Source of the DNA: Nemertoderma westbladi
Lineage: Eukaryota; Xenacoelomorpha; Nemertodermatida; Nemertodermatidae
Reading direction: 5' to 3'
Length of the DNA: 64,000 bases
Assembly: GCA_032718475.1 (NCBI GenBank)
Contig: JAUCBJ010002919.1
Span: 55,044-119,043 of the forward strand
Positions within the stretch are counted from its first letter, which is position 1; each line of letters opens with the position of its first letter. A program made the position numbers and the translations under genes. Positions 37,701 to 46,000 of the stretch are shown here, in pieces. Under the pieces are notes generated by a model. That model was given only the letters and a program-made list of their open reading frames with translations. It had not been told where the DNA came from and did no database searches.

Positions 37701-37886
37701 ATGGAATCATATCAACGCGAACCGTTCAATCGCACTAACCCAAATCGTCTGAGCGATACCAGCATCAAGAGGGATGTGGAACGAATCAAGAGCACCACGC
37801 TCTCTTATCAATCGAACTTACATTCCTCTGTCGGAGGACATTTGTCTTCTCCTCACAGAGTTGGCTTATATCGCGACAATGTACAG
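37701..37886 (+). CDS. SIPA1L: SIPA1-like RapGAP, coding exon 1
   Basis: 62 codons from ATG (residues 1-62), ending at CAG|GTTGGC, phase 0. The start is chosen because an in-frame stop lies 54 bases upstream and the ATG has G at +4. The segment is polar and basic (RLSDTSIKRDVERIKS) and ends GLYRDNVQ, joining to RQYGSCTSID in exon 2 much as vertebrate SIPA1L proteins have a charged, Ser-rich region before a REYGS-type motif. SIPA1L/SPAR proteins are cytoplasmic scaffolds with a RapGAP domain that stimulate GTP hydrolysis by Rap GTPases. This N terminus looks shorter than in vertebrates, so further upstream exons are possible. Confidence 0.7.
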
Positions 37887-39214
37887 GTTGGCGGAATTAA
37901 TTTTGAAAACCTATTTAAATTTAACTTTTTTTTTAGTTACTTTCAAATAGCCTACCTCTACCGCGCTACGTCTACGTTGTCTTTTTAATACCCCCTAAAA
38001 AGTCTAAAAATATATGCGAATCACCGTTTCTCATGTTTTTCTCCTTATCACATACTGTAAATAACCTTGATGTTTAATTTACATAGAAACAATTTGCTGT
38101 ATAGAACAATTATTTGTTGCAGCCAAACTTGTAGTCCAATGACAACCGATTGGCTGAACTATGCAATTCTACATTATTTAGTTTATAGAACAACGGAAAT
38201 TTGTCTAATCATTTTTATTATTACTCTACAGTATACACCTATATATATATATATATATATAGTAATTTCGCATAATAATATATATAATAGCAAGTTATAT
38301 GGGAATAAGTTAATCAAATATTGTTACCAGTACAAATTAATACAACAATTTCTAGGACTGTAAAGTACATGGAAGGACAACTAAACAAAGCAAACACCGT
38401 AATTGGATGGAATTTGTGCATCGGAAACTGTGCATGGAATTAAAATAGGAAAGCAGAAGGGATAAGGCTATATATGGATGGACTAACCAGAGGGGAAGGA
38501 GTGATGAAAAGGACAACAAAATATACTTTAGTAAAGGCGGGGTCTATAGCAGTGGAACTCACAGAAGTCTGTATGGGCAGGGAGGGTACCTAGCACAGCT
38601 GTCTAGCACAGCTCTGTGGCATTGCCACGCACTATGTTAATAACACAACTTTCATACTATATGGGGTCACGTCATAAGACGTAACTCACCCATTATCAGG
38701 TCTGTCCCTATTAGTTGAACGTAGTCGTACAAATTTACCGTCGTACTATATGCTGTACTATTACTGGCTATGTAATATGTTCGAAATACACTTAATAATA
38801 ATAATATAAACCTCTTGTTCCCAAAATATTGGCCAGTTCTATCAAAAACTCTTGTAAATACGTTAGGGTCCACGGATTCCCAGATCCTGCTAGCACTATG
38901 ACAGTGATGTGGCATTACATGTAGAAGATGTCAGCCTATTGGAGCAGCCAGAACAGTGCCTGTGTTGGGTTGGGGGGGGGGGGGGGGGGGGGGGCATTAT
39001 TGAAGATTTAGGCATGGGTGGAGTGGGTTCTGGGTACGTCCCCTACTCACAGTCGGCGGCAGGGCTGTAGGACATGGGTCAGGGTAGGGGCTGTAATCAA
39101 CCAACTGCGGCTTACTGCGATGCAGCTTATACGTCCCGAGCTCTCGAGCTAGAAGTAGCAGTGGTACTTCTACTTATAGATGCTTGATGATGATTAAGTT
39201 TGTATTTGTTCCAG
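37887..39214 (+). other. SIPA1L intron 1
   Basis: GT-AG intron. It contains a (TA)n microsatellite at about 38240-38262 and a run of 23 G at 38972-38994. The rest is non-coding DNA with nothing recognised. Confidence 0.6.
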
Positions 39215-39377
39215 CGCCAATACGGAAGCTGTACTAGTATAGACACCGTGGGTGCCGAAGTATCTGATAACAATTTATTGTCTCTTCTTGCTAATTTGAG
39301 TTCGCAAAATCCCGACAGCCTAAACAACAATGATTCTCAACGGTCGGCCAAACCAACAGTTCTTTCAAGAGTTAAAG
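39215..39377 (+). CDS. SIPA1L: SIPA1-like RapGAP, exon 2
   Basis: 163 bases, phase 0 in and phase 1 out, residues 63-116. Acceptor TTTGTTCCAG|C and donor AAAG|GTAATA. It starts RQYGSCTSIDTVGAEVSDNN, matching the conserved (R)(E/Q)YGS-SSID motif in the N-terminal half of SIPA1L proteins, and continues with LLSLLANLSSQNPD and a Ser/Asn-rich tail. The motif and consistent phases identify it; its molecular role is not known. Confidence 0.8.
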
Positions 39378-40747
39378 GTAATAATAATAAAGTTATAAAT
39401 TGTTAAATATTATTTAGACTAGAGAATCTATATATAATATTAACTTTTCAATTATAAATGGAACTTGAACACTATATGCCTAACACAACTACCGGCCCAC
39501 GACGAGTACCACACCGAACTTAGTTATACAATAACCATGACCAGCCGGAGTCAAGCATATGGAGCGCCTAGCATGTATAAAAATGGCCCCTCCGTTCTAC
39601 CTCACCAGCACCAGTGCAATTATATGTGTATATTTACCTCGAGAATTGTGAAAAAAGTTATACTTTTTTCCCAACTAATAAAATTATTATTTACCTTTTA
39701 CAATCCTGCATTGTCGTGTAACTCGTGTTAACTTTAGTTTATTGTTTTGGTTTACCCAATCCGCCTCTGTAACGTGCTCGCTCCTTTACTAACTTGCCTA
39801 CATCACGGTACAAATACAATTTAACGAATTGATGCCAAAGAATAAATGTCAGCACATTTTAAAAGTATGTCCACTTGTTTCGCTTGCTTTACCGAATATA
39901 ATACCGAACATTTTTTCTATTACTTCGTACACAATTTCCTCGTCCCTCTAACACCAAGGTATCTTGTTTAAATATGAAGCGAGTTTGAAAGATGTCGTTC
40001 GCGGCGAATACATACTAAAATCGAGTTATATTGGTGTTGTAAGGGTCTAAGCCACGATTCTAAGTAAAACAAATTCCTTTTTATCATATGGCCATTTCGT
40101 GTATTAACACACGTCTTCAGTGATATAAATATATATTAAAATGTTTACATAATATACATATTAAAATAAGTACGTACGCGGTTAAATTTAATTGAATAAT
40201 ACTGTAAAGATACTAATTTATACGAGGCTATCGTACAGTACATGCCTGGTTATTTTCGGATGAACAATCGACAAAATGCGAAGTGTGAATAAAATATGAG
40301 CACTGGTAAAAAAAAGAGATTAGGCTGACATGGAGGATAAGTTAAATTAAAATAGGTAAGGAAAATAAAGTTAAATATATAATAATGTGATACTTTTCGG
40401 ATGAACATTCGATAAAATGCGAAGTGTGACCAAGGCTAGGTAGATACAATTAATTAAGTTAAAATAAGTAAAAATAAATAAAAAGATATACGGCAGTTCA
40501 GGTATGGACGGCTTGGAAGGTACAATTAAATAAAATGAAATAAAGTGAAATGAAATAAAATAAAATTATTTAAAACATGAGCAGACAATCAGACGACCCT
40601 TACAACACCAATATAACTCGATTTTAGTAAGGTATCTTGTGACGTAGATGTTTTTGCATTCCCGTACGATTGTACGATAGAAATCACAAAGTGAGTTATA
40701 TTTGTCTCAACTCTTTATCTTTACTCGGTCCGTCTCCGTTGTTTTAG
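39378..40747 (+). other. SIPA1L intron 2
   Basis: GT-AG intron. It holds one more copy of the GTTTATTGTTTTGG ... GCCTCTGTAACGTGCTC repeat (about 39735-39785) and a TIR element at 40014-40629. A frame at 39465-39731 shows no family similarity and is not taken as an exon. Confidence 0.6.
40014..40629. mobile_element. TIR (MITE-like) element in intron 2
   Basis: ACTAAAATCGAGTTATATTG and GTGTTGTAAGGGTC at 40014-40047 recur as the exact reverse complement at about 40596-40629, giving ~34-bp terminal inverted repeats around ~550 bp. The interior has two direct copies of AAAATGCGAAGTGTGA (about 40272 and 40414). AAGGTATCTTGT lies just outside the right end (40629-40640) and again at 39956-39967, about 47 bases before the left end, so it is not a simple target duplication. 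Confidence 0.75.
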
Positions 40748-40963
40748 GAACAGATAGTCCAGGTGGTTTGTTTCGCAATCTCCTTAGGAATAGTATTAAA
40801 GGAGTTTCTCAACAATGTGAGGGCGACTCTGTTGAGATAGTCGACGCAGAGCGGGATCGTAAACGCTCTGTCGTCCACTACGATACGCGCTCTATCTCCG
40901 TGAGTTTCTCGCAACAAGCGCGAAAGATAAACTCCATATCTCGACGGAGGAATACAGCCACCG
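40748..40963 (+). CDS. SIPA1L: SIPA1-like RapGAP, exon 3
   Basis: 216 bases, phase 1 in and phase 1 out, residues 117-188. Acceptor GTTGTTTTAG|G and donor ACCG|GTACGT. It reads GTDSPGGLFRNLLRNSIKGV and later RSVVHYDTRSISVSFSQQA and ISRRRNTATG. The S/GLFR-L, HYD-(Q/R)SI and RR(K)N-TTG blocks occur in that order in the SIPA1L N-terminal domain. The first codon (GGA) is completed across the intron, as required by exon 2. Confidence 0.85.
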
Positions 40964-41341
40964 GTACGTTCGTGTCATTTGTAATAGTATCGATCGCTTG
41001 TATCACGTTACCTTATCAGTCCATCTATACGTCTGTATTATTCTGTATTTTTATTATTTATTATTAGTATTTTTGTGAACTATTGGTTTCTTATTATAGT
41101 TTTCGTTTGGCACAGCTTAGCAAAGTCGGCAGTGACGTGTGATTGGTTGTGATGATTGCTGATATGTTATAATGATTGCTGATTGGTTGCAATGATTGGT
41201 TATTGATTGCTGATTGGATGCAGTGGTTGTTGATTGTTTGCTGATTGGATGCAGTGGTTGTTGATTGTTTGCTGATTGGATGCAGTGGTTGTTGATTGTT
41301 TGCTGATTGGTTGCAATGATCCTTGTTGGTCTACCTTGTAG
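40964..41341 (+). repeat. SIPA1L intron 3 with a 31-bp minisatellite at its 3' end
   Basis: From about 41139 to 41322 the intron is a tandem repeat whose clearest part is three 31-bp copies (TGCTGATTGGATGCAGTGG, then TTGTTGATTGTT). Each unit carries CTGAT, matching the metazoan branch-site pattern. The last CTGAT has its A at 41306, 35 bases before the AG, within the usual distance. Upstream, 41107-41138 resembles the tail of the SINE at 63421-63530 (GGCACAGCTTAGCAAAGTCG). Confidence 0.75.
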
Positions 41342-41580
41342 GCGCGTCAGCAGCTGCCTCGGGCCATCGCTCGCATCGCTCCAACTCAACCCGGGCCTCC
41401 GAACAGTTAGACCGCGGTGACGATAAATCTTCCCAACTTCTACTCTGTTGCCCCTATTTCCGCAATGAGGTGGGATTAGAAGAGGAGAAACGAGTTTATT
41501 TGAGTCGCAAGTATATTGGATCGACGCCTGCAGGTTCCAATTCCGGGGATTTATATTCCAGCACTTTCGCACATATTAAT
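41342..41580 (+). CDS. SIPA1L: SIPA1-like RapGAP, exon 4
   Basis: 239 bases, phase 1 in and phase 0 out, residues 189-268. Acceptor CTACCTTGTAG|G and donor AAT|GTAAGT. The joined TGASAAASGHRSHRS continues the family's TTGASAAS block. LLCCPYFRNEVGLEEEKRVY corresponds to the highly conserved CPYFRNE-GGE-(D/E)R block, and a Ser/Gly-rich stretch follows. This is one of the strongest matches for assigning the gene. Confidence 0.92.
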
Positions 41581-42544
41581 GTAAGTTTCAGCTCATCTGG
41601 AATATATTGTTGTAATATAGTTGATCTACCCCACGCTATTAATAAATTAAAATCAAATTGATAACATGCAACACCATGCCACGGAACATTGCGTCTTAAT
41701 TCAGTGGCTTTGACTCCCCCCCCCCCCCCCCCCCCATATCTGTGAAATTTAGATATGAAAGTGAAAATGTAAATTCTGACTTGCCAAGTTAAAGAGGATG
41801 CCGGAGATGATAACTATCTCAAATTTCATGCAATCTCATTAAGATTTGTAGAATTGTTTTTAATGTTATGATTGTGTGGGGGGGGGGGGGGGGTACAGAA
41901 TTTTGACACTAATTTCCGGCCCCTGCATGGCGTACATCATCACGAACTATTCACCCGCATACACCATACAGTATTATTGTAAGTTATAACCGGGACTAAC
42001 TGCGATGCCTGCTGATAGTACTCTCGTAAATCTTGGTATTTAAGGAATTAATTTCAGAATTTTAATACTGTAAAGGTATTTAAATTGCCCGCTCTTTAAC
42101 CCGCTCCTTTCCCTGTATTGTTAACGATATCGTTATGGTTTCGGTTATAAAAAACAGCCTCTGTAGCGTGCTCCTTTTCATCAATTGGTGAAGTGATCGT
42201 TTATTAATTTGAATTATTGTAACCAATTGAGTGAAAGGATCAGATTTCAGCCGCAGGTTTTTCTTACTAAAACAATAAACGATTTCGTTACCAATGGGGA
42301 GGGAAAGGAGAAAGGAGCTTGTCAGTTTCAGGCATTTCTAATCAAAACAATAAATGATACCCAGTATAATATTTACTGCTTTACTGATAACGGTATTGAT
42401 GCCGTAAGGGAGAAGTATCAAATAAAAAAAAACGAGGATTTATATTGCCATATTGCCATATGAGTTCCAATTCAATATTAAACACCGTATATACTATTTG
42501 TTTTGTAAAGTGAAAACGGAATGAAAGGTAAAGGGACATGATAT

Positions 42545-43022
42545 TACATTTTTACACGCGATATTTTTACTCACCATATTTTTACTCGCCATGTTTTTAC
42601 TCACCATGTTTTTACTCACCATATTTTTACTCACCGTATTTTTACTCACCATGTTTTTACTCACCATATTTTTACTCACCATGTTTTTACTCACCATGTT
42701 TTTACTCACCATGTTTTTACTCACCATATTTTTACTCGCCATATTTTTACTCACCATGTTTTTACTCACCATGTTTTTACTCACCATGTTTTTACTCACC
42801 ATGTTTTTACTCACCATATTTTTACTCACCATATTTTTACTCGCCATGTTTTTACTTACCATGTTTTTACTCACCATATTTTTACTCACCATGTTTTTAC
42901 TCACCATGTTTTTACTCACCATGTTTTTACTCACCATGTTTTTACTCACCATGTTTTTACTCACCATGTTTTTACTCACCATGTTTTTACTCACCACGTT
43001 TTTACTCACCATATTTTTACTC
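42545..43022. repeat. 15-bp minisatellite (TCACCATGTTTTTAC)
   Basis: About 32 copies of a 15-bp unit, varying mainly ATG/ATA and CACC/CGCC. As 15 is a multiple of three, open frames run through both strands (FYSPC on plus, MVSKN on minus); they are by-products. Two more units at about 43948-43978 lie beyond the retroelement fragment, so the fragment probably split a longer array. Confidence 0.93.
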
Positions 43023-43800
43023 AAAACCGGTCACCCTTCACAAAACTCACCTGTCTAAGAAAGAGTTCCGCGACGCTCTGTGTCTGCGCTACGGCTGGCA
43101 ACCGAAGTCGCTTCCTTCTCGTTGTGTCTGTGGGGAACGATTTTCCCCCTTCACACGTCCTGTCGTGCCCCACCGGGGGTTATGCCTCGATAAGGCACAA
43201 CGAGATACGCGATTTCGTTGCCGACGCTCTAACCGAAGTAGCCCACAACGTCACAGTAGAGCCAACACTCCAGCCTCTGACAGGTGAGGAGTTCACCCAC
43301 AGATCCACCTCCACAGAAGATCAGGCGAGGTTGGACGTCTCTGTCAGCGGGTTCTGGGGTGGCCGCTTCGAGAAGACTTACTTCGACGTCTCGGTCTACA
43401 ACCCTCTAGCGGCCACCAACGCAGCCATGACCACCGAGGGCGCTTATTCCCACCACGAGGCGCGGAAACGCCTAAAGTACGAGGAGCGCATCCGAGAGGT
43501 CGAACTGTCGTCGTTTGTGCCTCTGATACTTTCAGCCTTTGGCGGTACGGCGCCAGCGATGCAACAGTTCGTTAAGCGTTTATCGCTTAAACTCTCGGAT
43601 CGTCGCGACCTCAGCTACTCTGAGTGTATCTGCTGGACGCGGAGGAAGATAAGCTTCGCGCTTCTCCGCTCCAGTTTGATGTGTCTCCGTGGAGCGAGAT
43701 CCGCCGCCAAACGCCCCGTTTATCATCAGGTGTCCGCAGACTCGATTCGCCTGACTAACGCCGATACCAACACCGGCTAGACTGACTGTCAGTGGTCGTC
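43023..43800 (+). pseudogene. Retroelement C-terminal zinc-knuckle/nuclease-like region, frameshifted
   Basis: The plus-strand translation begins SKKEFRDALCLRYGW and CVCGERF, then shifts by one base at the C-run near 43150 into a frame open to a TAG at 43777-43779. The segments SCPTGGYASIRHNEIRDF, LQPLTGEEF, ARLDVSVSGFWGGRFE, YFDVSVYNP and SLMCLRGARS are the hallmark order of a C-terminal module common in retroelement polyproteins of cnidarians, echinoderms, sponges and similar animals: a Cys-His knuckle (C-x-C ... H-x3-C) followed by a restriction-nuclease-like D ... DV-V core. No reverse transcriptase is present, so this is a truncated copy. The exact clade is uncertain. Confidence 0.7.
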
Positions 43801-44065
43801 ATAGGCCTCTAAACAGGCCCTTCTTTCTTTATTTATTTTTTTATTATGTTTATGTTTATAATTATGTTGCTAGGAAACTGGTAAAGGGAAAGTGTACAGT
43901 ACATAATGATAATGTATATAGTTTTTAAATGTGATGTTTGCCCATATTTTCACTCACCATGTTTTTACTCACCATATTATCCGTATGTGGGCCTACGTGA
44001 TATCATACAATACATACTATTTGCTATCACAACATTTAATTTTAACCTTTTTCCGTACTTTACAG

Positions 44066-44301
44066 ATACTTTGTCCGGAATGGTGTCCGAACAACTGCGA
44101 CCAGTGCGACGGTTGCGATCATCCTTTAGAGTTTATAGATCGAGGGGCGTTGTACTACCGGAATCACTTCCTGGGTAAGGACCATCGTAATTACTATGGC
44201 AACGACGATGTAACATACGGCCCATTGGCTGTTAGTTTACTCAGAGAACCAGTTCCTGCGGTTGCCTACTTAGACCAAGAAAGTGACGTCAGCAGATACA
44301 G
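44066..44301 (+). CDS. SIPA1L: SIPA1-like RapGAP, exon 5
   Basis: 236 bases, phase 0 in and phase 2 out, residues 269-347. Acceptor CGTACTTTACAG|A and donor TACAG|GTTGGT. The start ILCPEWCPNNCDQCDGCDHP is unusually cysteine-rich and has no counterpart I know. Then FIDRGALYYRNHFLGKDHRN and YYGNDDVTYGPLAVSLLRE match the conserved [31 protein letters not shown] region before the RapGAP domain. The Cys cluster could form a metal site, but that is a guess. A 21-G tract begins 33 bases after the exon. Confidence 0.93.
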
Positions 44302-44674
44302 GTTGGTCGTGTTTGCATTGGCTTTGGATACCTGGGGGGGGGGGGGGGGGGGGGTAATGTTTTTTTTTCTATGATTCTAGTGGTAGCAGTGTGTGGTTCA
44401 GCACTAATACTACTAACTGTATAATTGGCCTGCTGAATTGCAGCTACACATTGAGATTGCTATGATGGCTTAACAAAATACTTGAGCCTCCACCATGCAA
44501 TCGATAATTGACATGCCCCAAGAATTAAGAATGCTATACCGGCTTATCAGCAAAGTTGCACCGCCACAACTCCCTATCCCTTTCTCCCTATCACTTTCGC
44601 TAGATTATCCGCATCTCCAAGACCAGTGTCCTTTAAGATGTTTTTACTCCTACGTCTTTATTAAGAAAGACGTG

Positions 44675-44860
44675 GATTGTCCACCACGCTTATTCACTCA
44701 ATGAGGCCGCAAAAGCACAAGATTATGCACTGGCTGGTCCTCACGGCGAAAGCAATGTCCTGCAAAGCGGAGGCGGCTTTGTTCTAGTGCCAAGCTTGGG
44801 AGAACCAATGAAACACCTCCAATGTTATATAGTGTCTGGTGTCCTCAGCAGTTAGAGCCC
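44675..44860 (-). mobile_element. RTE-like LINE 3' fragment (rearranged)
   Basis: This is the reverse complement of the LINE part at about 60655-60895: CACAAGATTATGCAC, GGAGGCGGCTTTGTTCTAG and CCAATGTTATATAGTGTCTG are shared. After GTCTGGT the match jumps to GGTGTCCTCAGCA, skipping about 80 bases of the 60-kb copy, so it carries an internal deletion. It ends about 40 bases before a tandem array. Confidence 0.8.
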
Positions 44861-44899
44861 AGCGGGCACCTTAAGACCAACCCCACCCCCCTCCCCTCA

Positions 44900-45705
44900 C
44901 TTCTCGGTAACCTAGACAGGTTCTCGTTAACACGGGTTGTACTGTGGGGCAGGGACCCGTCGCCGTCACTCCTCGGTAACCTACACAGGTTCTCGTTACA
45001 CGGGTTGTACTGTGGGGCAGGGACCCGTCGCCGTCACTCCTCGGTAACCTACACAGGTTCTCATTACACGGGTTGTACTGTGGGGCAGGGACCCGTCGCC
45101 GTCACTCCTCGGTAACCTAGACAGGTTCTCGTTAACACGGGTTGTACTGTGGGGCAGGGACCCGTCGCCGTCACTCCTCGGTAACCTAGACAGGTTCTCG
45201 TTAACACGGGTTGTACTGTGGGGCAGGGACCCGTCGCCGTCACTCCTCGGTAACCTACACAGGTTCTCGTTACACGTGTTGTACTGTGGGGCAGGGACCC
45301 GTCGCCGTCACTCCTCGGTAACCTAGACAGGTTCTCGTTAACACGGGTTGTACTGTGGGGCAGGGACCCGTCGCCGTCACTCCTCGGTAACCTACACAGG
45401 TTCTCGTTACACGTGTTGTACTGTGGGGCAGGGACCCGTCGCCGTCACTTCTCGGTAACCTAGACAGGTTCTCGTTAACACGGGTTGTACTGTGGGGCAG
45501 GGACCCGTCGCCGTCACTCCTCGGTAACCTAGACAGGTTCTCGTTAACACGGGTTGTACTGTGGGGCAGGGACCCGTCGCCGTCACTCCTCGGTAACCTA
45601 GACAGGTTCTCGTTAACACGGGTTGTACTGTGGGGCAGGGACCCGTCGCCGTCACTCCTCGGTAACCTAGACAGGTTCTTGTTAACACGGGTTGTACTGT
45701 GGGGC
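44900..45705. repeat. 69-bp minisatellite
   Basis: About 11.6 copies of a 68-69 bp unit including CTCGGTAACCTAGACAGG, TTCTCGTTAACACGGG, TTGTACTGTGGGGC and AGGGACCCGTCGCCGTCAC. Two sub-types alternate (CTAGACAGG...GTTAACACG and CTACACAGG...GTTACACG), so higher-order units have formed. The 93-codon minus-strand frame is only this repeat. Confidence 0.95.
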
Positions 45706-45819
45706 CGTTAAATAATTTATACTATAGGCTCCGCATAATTTTATTTGAAAGCTACACAACTTCAATTTTTTATCAACATTTTATTATTTATTTTTTTTAA
45801 TAATACAATATTTTTATAG

Positions 45820-46000
45820 ATATTGCGTTATAATACGCACCAGTGATCTGGTGGCTTTGAGAGTTTCTGTATTAGAAGATGCGATTCCGTCGGCTGTTAA
45901 ACCCGCAGCTAATCGTGTCGTTCCCGTTAAAGATGTTCTAGAGTTGGTTGCACCGGGTTTGCCTCTTGGTTGTTTGAAGTTGGGAACTTCTGATTCTAAG
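45820..46000 (+). CDS. SIPA1L: SIPA1-like RapGAP, exon 6 (ends inside a minisatellite unit)
   Basis: 181 bases to the first donor, phase 2 in and phase 0 out, residues 347-407. Acceptor TTTTTATAG|A. With exon 5 it gives SRYRYCVIIRTSDLVALRVS and VLEDAIPSAV, matching the family's YRV-FRTSELTTLRG-(I/V)LEDAIPS; KDVLELVAPGLPLGCLK matches the KEVLE-V-PEL--QCLR block. The last codons GAT TCT AAG are the start of the first 30-bp repeat unit. AAG|GTTGGT joins in phase to GCA ACT GAG of exon 7 (SDSK|ATEVLLKVDEQ), as in the family's PKV-EQL-KLDEQ. Use of the next seven copies of the donor would lengthen the exon by 30 bases each. Confidence 0.93.

Larger units (their letters stand above)
41581..44065 (+). 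other. SIPA1L intron 4
   Basis: GT-AG intron. It holds a C20 tract (41716-41735), a G16 tract (41878-41893), an inverted CAATTGGT/ACCAATTG pair (about 42183-42230), a 15-bp minisatellite (42545-43022), a retroelement fragment (43023-43800) and leftover minisatellite units (about 43948-43978). Confidence 0.65.
44302..45819 (+). other. SIPA1L intron 5
   Basis: GT-AG intron, built from a G21 tract (44334-44354), a minus-strand LINE fragment (44675-44860), a 69-bp minisatellite (44900-45705) and a T-rich stretch up to the acceptor TTTTTATAG. Confidence 0.7.

Noticed and set aside
39465-39731. 88-codon frame in intron 2 as an extra exon
   Set aside because: No similarity to SIPA1L blocks. Exons 2 and 3 already join in phase, and part of it overlaps a dispersed repeat.
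42209-42463. 84-codon frame in intron 4
   Set aside because: No domain, no splice sites in the right phase, and it contains repeat words shared with the MITE interior.
42494-43058. MVSKN-, FYSPC- and FLLTM-repeat proteins
   Set aside because: They are the 15-bp minisatellite read in different frames and strands.
45407-45688. Minus-strand 93-codon frame with LTRTCLGYRGVTATGPCPTV repeats
   Set aside because: Translation of the 69-bp minisatellite.
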